Of a stretch of DNA of 11,769 nucleotides, positions 5,788 through 11,769 are shown in pieces. Made by a program: the position numbers and the translations under genes. The first letter of the stretch is position 1. Every line of letters begins with the position of its first letter. Below the pieces are notes generated by a model, which was not told the DNA's origin, did not search any database, and saw only the letters and a list, made by a program, of their open reading frames with translations. This stretch comes from an uncultured Bacillota bacterium (GTDB taxonomy: Bacteria; Bacillota_I; Bacilli_A; RF39; UBA660): contig CAOJZR010000008.1 in the NCBI GenBank assembly GCA_948466105.1, positions 1 through 11,769 on the forward strand, in the 5' to 3' direction.

Positions 5788-6663
5788 CTATAATTTGGCT
5801 ATATAATCTAAAATAGATGTTACAGTTTTATTAAAATTCTCAAAATCTACATCAAACCATTTAGTTGGTAACTGATGATTAAAATAAGTATATTGTCTTT
5901 TAGCATATTTTCTACTGTTTTGCTTAATTAAAGCAACTGCTTCTTCTTTAGTTGTTAAACCATCAAAATAAGCAAAAAGTTCTTTATAACCTATTGGTGT
6001 CAAAACAGCTTTTGTTCTGATATTAGAATCATATAGTTTTTTAGCCTCTATAATTAGCCCATGTTCTAACATTAAATCTACTCTACGATTAATACGCTTA
6101 TACAAATAATCTCTATCTGTTGTAAGCCCTATAAAACAAGCATTATAAAGAAGGGTATTATCATTTTTATCTGTAATTAATTTTTTATTAATCTGATAAA
6201 AACTAAGTGCACGCTCAATTCTTCGTCTATTATTAGGATGAATTTTAGTTGTTGGATCAATTGCACATAACTTATCATACAAATCTTTACTAGTATACAT
6301 ACTATAATCAAATTGAAGTTTTTCCTCATTAAATTGATAATTATATAAAGCACTTTTTATATATAAACCCGTTCCTCCTACTAAAATAGGAACTTTTCCT
6401 CGTTTTAAAATATCGTTTATCCATTTTCTAGCATCTTGCTGATAATTATACACTGTATAATCTTCTTGAATTTCTTTTATATCAAATAAATGATGGGGAA
6501 TTTGTTGCTTTTCTTCTTCTGTTACTTTAGCAGTGGCAATATCTAAACCTTTATAAACTTGAGTACTATCAGCATTAATTATTTCACCATCTAAGGCTTT
6601 AGCTAATTCAATACTAAGACGTGTTTTCCCAACTCCTGTTGGACCTACTATTACAACTATCAT
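5788..6663 (-). CDS. miaA: tRNA dimethylallyltransferase (MiaA)
   Basis: MiaA transfers a dimethylallyl group from DMAPP to N6 of A37 in tRNAs that read codons starting with U, the first step toward ms2i6A. The 291-residue product starts with the P-loop GPTGVGKT (7-14), then ADSTQVYKGLDIATAK (31-46; most homologues have DSMQ, here DSTQ), PHHLFD, GGTGLYIK (96-103), the RRIERALSFYQ segment, IGYKEL and KRQYTYF near the C-terminus. Length fits the family. Its ATG shares one base with the queA stop (TAATG), so it is translationally coupled to queA; no strong separate Shine-Dalgarno site is seen. The one missing habitual residue is the Met of DSMQ. The stop is TAG. Confidence 0.96.
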   Translation of the reverse strand: MIVVIVGPTGVGKTRLSIELAKALDGEIINADSTQVYKGLDIATAKVTEEEKQQIPHHLFDIKEIQEDYTVYNYQQDARKWINDILKRGKVPILVGGTGLYIKSALYNYQFNEEKLQFDYSMYTSKDLYDKLCAIDPTTKIHPNNRRRIERALSFYQINKKLITDKNDNTLLYNACFIGLTTDRDYLYKRINRRVDLMLEHGLIIEAKKLYDSNIRTKAVLTPIGYKELFAYFDGLTTKEEAVALIKQNSRKYAKRQYTYFNHQLPTKWFDVDFENFNKTVTSILDYIAKL

Positions 6664-7685
6664 TATTTAATCAACATAGCATCGCCAAATGAAAAAAAGC
6701 GATAGTGCAAATTAACAGCTTCCTTATAGGCTGTTAATATATTATCCTTTCCTGCTAAAGCACTAACTAACATAAGCAAAGTTGATTTAGGCAAATGAAA
6801 ATTGGTTATAAGTGCATCTATGGCTTTAAATTGATAACCAGGATATATAAATATATCTGTTGTACCACAACAACCTCTAAACTGACCATATAGTTTCATA
6901 ATTGCTTCTAAAGTTCTAGTAGAAGTTGTACCTACACTAATAATTCTACCACCATTTTGCTTAGTTTCATTTAATAATTTGGCCACTTCATCTGTCATTT
7001 CATAATACTCACTATGCATTTTATGATTTGTTATCACTTCTACATTAACAGGTCGAAAAGTTCCCAAGCCAACATGCAAAGTAATATAGCAAACTTTAAT
7101 GCCTTTTTCTTTTATTTGTTCTAATAAATCTTCTGTAAAATGTAAGCCTGCGGTTGGAGCCGCTGAACTACCAATATTTTTAGCATAAACGGTTTGATAT
7201 CTACTATTATCAGTTAACTTTTCGTGAATATAAGGAGGCAATGGCATACTCCCTAGTTGATCTAATATTGTATAAAAATTTCCAGAATAGCTAAGTTTAA
7301 ATTCTCTTATTCCATCTTCATTTATTCCAATACATTCAGCAAACAATAAATTATTAAAATTTATGCATGTTCCTATATTTACTCGTTTAGCTGGTTTAAC
7401 TAATGTCTGCCAAACATCTTTTTCAAGTTCTTTTAATAAAAGAATTTCAATTTTAGCATTTGTTTTATCTTTTATTCCAATTAATCTTGCAGGTAAGACT
7501 TTTGTATCATTTAATACTAATACATCATTTTTATGTAAATAATTAATTATATTTTTAAAAACCTCATGTTGAATTTCACCAGTTTTTTTATCTAAAACTA
7601 ATAGTTTAGATGTATCTCTTTTTTCTATTGGGATTTGGGCAATTAATTCATCTGGTAGTTCATAATCAAATTCTTCAGTTTTCAT
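6663..7685 (-). CDS. queA: S-adenosylmethionine:tRNA ribosyltransferase-isomerase (QueA)
   Basis: QueA donates the ribosyl part of SAM to preQ1 at tRNA position 34, making epoxyqueuosine in Asp, Asn, His and Tyr tRNAs. The 340-residue product shows [14 protein letters not shown] at the start, [10 protein letters not shown] (59-68), MPLPPYI (147-153), the long signature YQTVYAK...[13 protein letters not shown] (163-184), [19 protein letters not shown] and a C-terminal [15 protein letters not shown] chose ATG 7685 because AGGAGG sits 5 nt upstream and [10 protein letters not shown] is the family start; an in-frame ATG at 7706 has no such site. First gene of the queA-miaA pair, whose products both modify the tRNA anticodon loop. 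The stop is TAA. Confidence 0.97.
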   Translation of the reverse strand: MKTEEFDYELPDELIAQIPIEKRDTSKLLVLDKKTGEIQHEVFKNIINYLHKNDVLVLNDTKVLPARLIGIKDKTNAKIEILLLKELEKDVWQTLVKPAKRVNIGTCINFNNLLFAECIGINEDGIREFKLSYSGNFYTILDQLGSMPLPPYIHEKLTDNSRYQTVYAKNIGSSAAPTAGLHFTEDLLEQIKEKGIKVCYITLHVGLGTFRPVNVEVITNHKMHSEYYEMTDEVAKLLNETKQNGGRIISVGTTSTRTLEAIMKLYGQFRGCCGTTDIFIYPGYQFKAIDALITNFHLPKSTLLMLVSALAGKDNILTAYKEAVNLHYRFFSFGDAMLIK

Positions 7686-7727
7686 TTTACCTCCTATTTG
7701 TTTCATCTTGATTAATTTAATAAATTT

Positions 7728-7756
7728 ATTTTATCATAAAGAAACATATTTATAAA
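7728..7756 (-). promoter_or_regulatory. Candidate queA-miaA promoter
   Basis: On the minus strand: TTTATA (7756-7751), a 17-bp spacer, TAAAAT (7733-7728). Each hexamer departs from consensus at one or two bases. It lies between the ruvB terminator and the queA start and leaves a leader of about 36 nt. An overlapping TATGAT (7738-7733) is a competing -10. Confidence 0.4.
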
Positions 7757-7780
7757 CACACTTTAATCATTTTTTCATTT

Positions 7781-7814
7781 AAAAAAATTCAATATTGTCA
7801 TCACGATATTGAAT
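7781..7814 (-). terminator. Rho-independent terminator after ruvB
   Basis: ATTCAATATTGT (7787-7798) pairs with ACGATATTGAAT (7803-7814) around the loop CATC, a 12-bp stem with one G-T pair. The minus strand continues into a run of T (7787-7781). It starts 5 nt after the ruvB stop and closes the priA-ruvB operon. Confidence 0.9.
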
Positions 7815-7819
7815 TATCA

Positions 7820-8824
7820 TTAGAATAACGTATCTTTTCTAGGAATACGCAAATGATCATAGGCTTTATCTGTAACCATACGTCCTCGCGTTGTTCGCTT
7901 TAGTAAACCTGTTTGTAATAAGTAGGGTTCATAAACATCTTCTATTGTTGTCTGCTCTTCTCCAATTGATGAAGCTAAAGCTTCTATGCCAACAGGACCA
8001 CCATTAAATTTTTCAATTATTGCTTTAAGTAAATTGTAATCTGTATCATCCAAACCTAAACTATCTACTTTTAATTTGTCTAAAGCGATTTTAGTTATAG
8101 CTAAATCAATATGTCCACTTCCAAGAACAAGTGCATAATCTCTTATTCGTTTAAATAAGCGGTTAGCTATTCTAGGAGTTCCTCTAGAACGAGTTGCAAG
8201 TTCTAATGCCGCATCATCTTCTATAGGACATTCTAAAACTTTACTAGTCCGCTTAACAATATCTTTTAGCTCTTCTATTGTATAATATTGTAATTTTGAC
8301 ACAATACCAAAACGATCACGCATTGGGCCTGTTAAATCGCCTGCTCTAGTCGTCGCTCCAACCAAAGTAAAATGTGGTAAATCGATTTTTATACTTCTAG
8401 AAGACCCTTCATTACCAACAACAATATCCAAAGAAAAATCTTCCATAGCGGAATAAAGCATCTCCTCTATAACACGAGGAATACGATGAATTTCATCTAT
8501 AAAAAGGACATCACCTTTTTCTAGAGTTGATAAAACTGCAGCTAAATCGCCACTCTTTTCAATAGCTGGCCCACTCGATGTTTTAATATTACTACCAAGT
8601 TCATGCGCTATTATTGAGGCCAAAGTAGTTTTTCCTAAGCCAGGAGGTCCATACAAAAGGACATGATCTAAAGATTCTTCACGAATTTTAGCGGCTTTTA
8701 TAAAAATATCTAAATTTTCTTTTACTTCACTTTGACCAATATATTCATTTAAGTTACTAGGACGCAAACTAAGTTCCGTTGTATCTTCTTCTAATTCTTC
8801 ACCTGTAACAATTCTATCATCCAT
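7820..8824 (-). CDS. ruvB: Holliday junction branch migration ATPase RuvB
   Basis: RuvB is the AAA+ hexameric motor that, with RuvA, drives branch migration of Holliday junctions. The 334-residue product has [11 protein letters not shown], Walker [10 protein letters not shown] (59-67), Walker B with FIDEIHR (108-114), sensor 1 GATTRAG (156-162), PMRDRFG with the arginine finger region (167-173), [10 protein letters not shown], and a C-terminal winged helix with KRTTRGRM. All catalytic elements are present and length matches the family. ATG 8824 is chosen because AGGTGG lies 9 nt upstream and MDDRIV is the usual start. A GTG at 8833 is in frame, but AGGTGG would be only 1 nt away. The gene follows ruvA by 13 nt and is the last of its operon. 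The stop is TAA. Confidence 0.98.
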   Translation of the reverse strand: MDDRIVTGEELEEDTTELSLRPSNLNEYIGQSEVKENLDIFIKAAKIREESLDHVLLYGPPGLGKTTLASIIAHELGSNIKTSSGPAIEKSGDLAAVLSTLEKGDVLFIDEIHRIPRVIEEMLYSAMEDFSLDIVVGNEGSSRSIKIDLPHFTLVGATTRAGDLTGPMRDRFGIVSKLQYYTIEELKDIVKRTSKVLECPIEDDAALELATRSRGTPRIANRLFKRIRDYALVLGSGHIDLAITKIALDKLKVDSLGLDDTDYNLLKAIIEKFNGGPVGIEALASSIGEEQTTIEDVYEPYLLQTGLLKRTTRGRMVTDKAYDHLRIPRKDTLF

Positions 8825-8837
8825 CGCTTTCACCCAC

Positions 8838-9395
8838 CTATTTTAATAAAAGTTTTAAAGCTTCTTTTATTTGATCTTCTATTTTATTATTTTTATCAAT
8901 ATTAGGTATAATCTTTTTTATTTCTAATGGTTTATAACCTAAAGCTTTTAAAGCCTCTACTAATTCTTCATTTTTCTCATTTTCAATAACAAGATTATTA
9001 TTTAAAACAAGTTTTCCTTTTAAATCTAGAATAATCTGTCTAGCCACTTTTTCACCTATTTTAGGGAATTTTTTTAAATATAAAATATTTTCTTTTTCAA
9101 TTGCATCAATTATACCAGCTATTGATCCAGTTGCAAGCATTGGCAAAACCATTCTAGGACCAATTCCTTTGACTGATATAAGTTTTAAAAATAAGTCTTT
9201 TTCTTCTTTAGTTTTAAGTCCATATAAACTAATATCATCTTCTTTAACTGCTTGATATAAATAAATTTTATAATCCTTATCAATTTCAAAACTATAAGGA
9301 CTAGCTGTATAAATCAAATAACCTATGTTATTATTATCTAATATTATATAATTGCTTTCTATTTCTTTTACTTTACCATATATATAACCATACAT
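8838..9395 (-). CDS. ruvA: Holliday junction DNA-binding protein RuvA
   Basis: RuvA binds four-way junctions as a tetramer and loads RuvB. The 185-residue product shows the three expected parts: an N-terminal OB fold ([12 protein letters not shown], then [21 protein letters not shown]), two helix-hairpin-helix motifs (VKGIGPRMV at about 75-83 and [20 protein letters not shown] at about 110-129), and a C-terminal three-helix domain ([16 protein letters not shown]) that contacts RuvB after a short linker. It is slightly shorter than the usual 190-205, mostly in the linker. AGGAAG precedes ATG 9395. The gene starts one base after the stop of the 101-residue membrane protein gene. The stop is TAG, whose bases overlap the ruvB Shine-Dalgarno site. 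Confidence 0.96.
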   Translation of the reverse strand: MYGYIYGKVKEIESNYIILDNNNIGYLIYTASPYSFEIDKDYKIYLYQAVKEDDISLYGLKTKEEKDLFLKLISVKGIGPRMVLPMLATGSIAGIIDAIEKENILYLKKFPKIGEKVARQIILDLKGKLVLNNNLVIENEKNEELVEALKALGYKPLEIKKIIPNIDKNNKIEDQIKEALKLLLK

Positions 9396-9396
9396 A

Positions 9397-9702
9397 TTAT
9401 TTCTTCCTTATAAATGTCCTTATAATATAAAATTCAAATATAATATAGATAATAACTAATAACCATGTCAAAAAAACTTCAATTGCTCCTGATGTATAAT
9501 TGCTTATAACTGCTTGGACACTAGTTGGAAAATACTTACTTATAAAATGACGTATTTCTCCATTAACAAGATTCAGTTTAAAAAAATTCAATAGTCTTAA
9601 AAATATATCAATAATTACAATTATATATATAAAACTACTAAATGTTCTTTTAAAAAAGAATACACAAAAACCTACCAATAATAATATGATTATAATATCC
9701 AT
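9397..9702 (-). CDS. Small membrane protein of unknown function, 101 residues
   Basis: I do not recognise a family. Hydrophobic segments at about residues 2-17, 20-40 and 76-97 suggest three membrane helices. The middle part (NLVNGEIRHFISKYFPTSVQAVISNYTSGAIE) would be a roughly 35-residue extramembrane loop, and the end is basic (FIRKK). AAGGG precedes ATG 9702. It lies 6 nt after the preceding gene and 1 nt before ruvA, so it is part of the same transcript. CvpA-like proteins are a possible comparison because of size and helix content, but no CvpA signature is visible. The one tryptophan is TGG; the stop is TAA. Confidence 0.75.
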   Translation of the reverse strand: MDIIIILLLVGFCVFFFKRTFSSFIYIIVIIDIFLRLLNFFKLNLVNGEIRHFISKYFPTSVQAVISNYTSGAIEVFLTWLLVIIYIIFEFYIIRTFIRKK

Positions 9703-9708
9703 AACTTA

Positions 9709-10389
9709 CTACCCTTCTACTTTAATATCAATTTGTTTTATTGCATTGATATTGCTATAATTTAACTCTATATAATTAATCCTATTCTCAATACTTCCTA
9801 AATTAAATATTATACTCTTTATCTGATTATTCTCTTCTAATACACTAATATTAACATGACTATTATTTAAAGGATTCATTGATTGCTTATTAAAAAAAGC
9901 CATAAAATAAGTTGTATCGATTATATACTCTGTTTGTTTTTTATTATCTACATATTCCTTAATATAATCAACATAAGCTTGTTTTATTAAATTATAAATA
10001 TTAATATTGTTTAATAATACTACCATTTCTTCTATTTCATTTAAATTATCACACATCTGATATGTTTGATTAAACTTTTTGTAAACAACATCTTTATCAA
10101 TATAATAATCATCACTATCAGTGCTAAAAATAACTATATCATTATATTTAGTTCCCTTAATTAATATTTCTCTATTTATGTTTAATGTATAATCATAGCT
10201 ACTTGATAATCGATAATTCTCTAAAGCATTTAATGTCTCTTTTTTTTCAAATTCTTTAGGTTGTGACTTCATCATTGATATAATAATAAAGAAAAAAACA
10301 AAATATATTACTAATATAATAAGTGCCCGATATTTTTTATTTTTCATAAGCTCTAATAATTTAGTAATAATTTCTTTTATTTCAATCAT
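9709..10389 (-). CDS. Signal-anchored protein of unknown function, 226 residues
   Basis: I do not recognise a family. A short basic N-terminus is followed by one strong membrane helix (about 22-40, ALIILVIYFVFFFIIISMM), with no lipobox or cleavage site visible, so it is probably a single-pass anchored protein. The remaining 185 residues look like a beta-rich extracytoplasmic domain with many Tyr, Asn and Ile (YDYTLNINREILIKG, NYIELNYSNIN). GGAG precedes ATG 10389, which lies 3 nt after the fmt stop, so the gene is in the fmt-ruvAB operon. Its neighbour is another unknown membrane protein; the two may act together. The stop is TAG. Confidence 0.75.
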   Translation of the reverse strand: MIEIKEIITKLLELMKNKKYRALIILVIYFVFFFIIISMMKSQPKEFEKKETLNALENYRLSSSYDYTLNINREILIKGTKYNDIVIFSTDSDDYYIDKDVVYKKFNQTYQMCDNLNEIEEMVVLLNNINIYNLIKQAYVDYIKEYVDNKKQTEYIIDTTYFMAFFNKQSMNPLNNSHVNISVLEENNQIKSIIFNLGSIENRINYIELNYSNINAIKQIDIKVEG

Positions 10390-10392
10390 TTA

Positions 10393-11358
10393 TTACTCCA
10401 ATACTGTATTTAAAAACTTATTTTTATCATTTATACCATTAATAAAATCTACAGCTAACATTTTCTTTTTGCCTTCAAGTTGAACTATTTTAAAAACAAC
10501 TTCTCCATTTTGTACTTTAACGCCAAATCCATCATGATATAGTTTGGTTATTTGGCCATTTAACAGTTCAGGAAAAATATTATCAGTTACATAACTTTCA
10601 TATATTTTTAAAATTTTGCCATTTAATAAACAATAAGCACCTGGCTTTTCACTTAAACCTCTAACCTTATTATTGACTTCACGTCGTGTTTTACTAAAAT
10701 CTAATCTTTCATCACTTCTTTTTAAAGTAAACGCATAAGTTGCTTCACTATTATCTTGTTTTAAACGCCTATTAGTACCATCTATAATACTTGGTAAAGT
10801 ATCTAACAGCAAATCTCTTCCTAAATATTTTAATTTATCATGAAGACTAGTTGCATTATCAGTCGGTAATATATCTATTTCACGTTGTGTTATTATATCC
10901 CCTTCGTCCATTTTATTATTCATATACATAATTGTGATACCAGTTTTAGAATAACCATTTATAATAGCATAATTAATTGGAGCTCCACCTCGCAATTTAG
11001 GTAAAAGAGAAGCATGTACATTTATGCATCCTAAACGTGGGGCATTTAAAATTATTTCAGGCAAGATTTGGCCATAGGCACAAGTTATAATTAAATCAGG
11101 TTCTAAGGCTAAAATATCTTCATAACTAATTTTTAAACTTTCTGGTTGTAAAACTAATATGGTATTATCAATTCCAACTTGTTTAACTGCGCTATAAATT
11201 ACTTTACCTTCTCTACCAATTTTTTTATCTGGTTGTGTAATTATAGCACGTACATTATAATTTTTTATCAAAGCTTCTAATACAGGAACGGCAAAATCAG
11301 GAGTTCCCATAAAAACAATTCTAACATCTCTATCTACTTTTATATTATCTAAATCCAT
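10393..11358 (-). CDS. fmt: Methionyl-tRNA formyltransferase (Fmt)
   Basis: Fmt formylates initiator Met-tRNA with 10-formyl-tetrahydrofolate. The 321-residue product has the N-terminal formyltransferase fold with VRIVFMGTPDFAVPVLEAL (12-30), QPDKKIGR, CAYGQILP, then the active-site block GCINVHASLLPKLRGGAPI (110-128), with Asn113 and His115, and Asp151 in MDEGDI. The C-terminal OB-like tRNA-binding domain includes VRGLSEKPGAYCLLNGK and a final lysine-rich segment. Length fits the family. Ten residues precede the usual start, but AGGTGA at good spacing supports ATG 11358. It follows priA by 42 nt; no def gene lies between them, unlike Bacillus, where priA-def-fmt is usual. The stop is TAA. 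Confidence 0.97.
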   Translation of the reverse strand: MDLDNIKVDRDVRIVFMGTPDFAVPVLEALIKNYNVRAIITQPDKKIGREGKVIYSAVKQVGIDNTILVLQPESLKISYEDILALEPDLIITCAYGQILPEIILNAPRLGCINVHASLLPKLRGGAPINYAIINGYSKTGITIMYMNNKMDEGDIITQREIDILPTDNATSLHDKLKYLGRDLLLDTLPSIIDGTNRRLKQDNSEATYAFTLKRSDERLDFSKTRREVNNKVRGLSEKPGAYCLLNGKILKIYESYVTDNIFPELLNGQITKLYHDGFGVKVQNGEVVFKIVQLEGKKKMLAVDFINGINDKNKFLNTVLE

Positions 11359-11400
11359 TTTATCACCTATTATTATTCTAACACAAAATAACTAATATTT

Positions 11401-11769
11401 CTATATATGTGATGGGTTTAAATCAATTTCAACATTTACATTTTTTATATCGATATATTTTTGTTTTATAAATAACAAATAATCATATATATCTTGGATT
11501 TTTTTATACTTAACAATTATTTGTACTATATATATATTATTTATTTTAGGAATACTAGCACTACTTGGTCCAAGTACTTTTATGTATTTATTTTGTCTAA
11601 GATAATGTACAATTTTATCAGCTTCTAAAATAGCATTTTCATAACTAGCGCTTTCAATTTTAAATAATACTAAATTACAATATGGTGGATAATTTAACTT
11701 TTTTCTGATTGTCACTTCTGTATTATAAAATGATGTATAATCATTATTGCTAGCTGTTATAATACTATA
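11401..11769 (-). CDS. priA: Primosomal protein N' (PriA), C-terminal part, cut by window edge
   Basis: PriA is the helicase that restarts replication at collapsed forks. The visible 122 residues run in frame from the window edge to a TAG at 11401. They read YSIITASNNDYTSFYNTEV, then RKKLNYPPYCNLVLF, then VLGPSSASIPKINNIYIVQIIVKYKK and a short tail. This matches the PriA C-terminal domain, where helicase domain 2 is followed by a DYxxFYxxE segment, the R-K-x-LNYPP-[FY] motif and the GP(A/S)xAPIxKxxxxYR(W/Y)Q region. The helicase motifs and zinc-binding cysteines lie outside the window. A GTG at 11713-11715 is in frame but is internal (Val), not a start. The gene opens the fmt-ruvAB gene group. 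Confidence 0.93.
   Translation of the reverse strand, partial: YSIITASNNDYTSFYNTEVTIRKKLNYPPYCNLVLFKIESASYENAILEADKIVHYLRQNKYIKVLGPSSASIPKINNIYIVQIIVKYKKIQDIYDYLLFIKQKYIDIKNVNVEIDLNPSHI

Noticed and set aside
9397..9702. CvpA (colicin V production) annotation for the 101-residue protein
   Set aside because: Only size and hydrophobicity agree; the product is shorter than CvpA and I see no shared motif.
145..11769. AGG read as methionine, as reported in some uncultivated Bacilli
   Set aside because: The AGG codons I checked fall in basic contexts such as HIRKMP, LKRKED and FIRKK, where arginine fits; no AGG was seen at a conserved methionine.
145..11769. Host genome reading UGA as tryptophan throughout
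   Set aside because: All 12 tryptophans in chromosomal genes are TGG and those genes are full length; an AT-rich code-4 genome would use mostly TGA for Trp.
1..11769. CRISPR array, toxin-antitoxin pair, phage or defence genes
   Set aside because: No regularly spaced repeats and no recognisable motifs of such systems; the unknown genes lie in housekeeping operons.

Overview
The window is very AT-rich, and every gene I can support lies on the minus strand. The chromosomal genes (scpA/scpB, an LtaS-type lipoteichoic acid sulfatase, miaA, queA, ruvAB, fmt, priA) have good Shine-Dalgarno sites. All 12 tryptophans in the chromosomal genes are TGG. Together this suggests a low-GC Bacillota, most likely an uncultured member of Bacilli near the Mollicutes (RF39-like or similar). 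I cannot fix the genus from sequence alone.

Reading from high to low coordinates, which is the direction of transcription: (1) 11769-7820 looks like one operon, priA (3' end only), fmt, two unrecognised membrane-protein genes, ruvA, ruvB. Gaps after fmt are only 1-13 nt and a strong terminator follows ruvB. (2) 7685-5788 is queA-miaA, sharing one base at TAATG. Both enzymes modify tRNA. (3) 5733-3745 is a single membrane-anchored LtaS-like sulfatase with its own promoter and terminator. (4) 3650-2798 is an overlapping pair, a 74-residue membrane protein and a 214-residue protein of unknown function. (5) 2780-1519 is a complete IS3-family element (IS150-like) of 1262 bp with 29-bp imperfect terminal inverted repeats and a 3-bp target duplication; its transposase genes are decayed. 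(6) 1413-145 is scpA-scpB, encoding the two non-SMC condensin subunits, behind a consensus-like promoter. (7) 37-1 is the 5' part of a tRNA-Leu(CAA).

The chromosomal genes are ordinary housekeeping: chromosome condensation, Holliday-junction migration, replication restart, initiator-tRNA formylation, tRNA modification and envelope polymer synthesis. The unusual part is the insertion sequence. Its transposase contains five in-frame UGA codons, four at positions where IS3 transposases carry, or plausibly carry, tryptophan. It also has three TAA codons, a frameshift in orfA, an internal deletion and a frameshift in a C7 tract, so it is dead as read. It sits inside the loop of what was a Rho-independent terminator, whose two stem arms are now 1284 nt apart. 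Twelve of 13 chromosomal genes end in TAA or TAG, and the only TGA stop is in the small membrane-protein gene. This makes the history of UGA in this lineage worth checking. I saw no CRISPR array, defence island or prophage.
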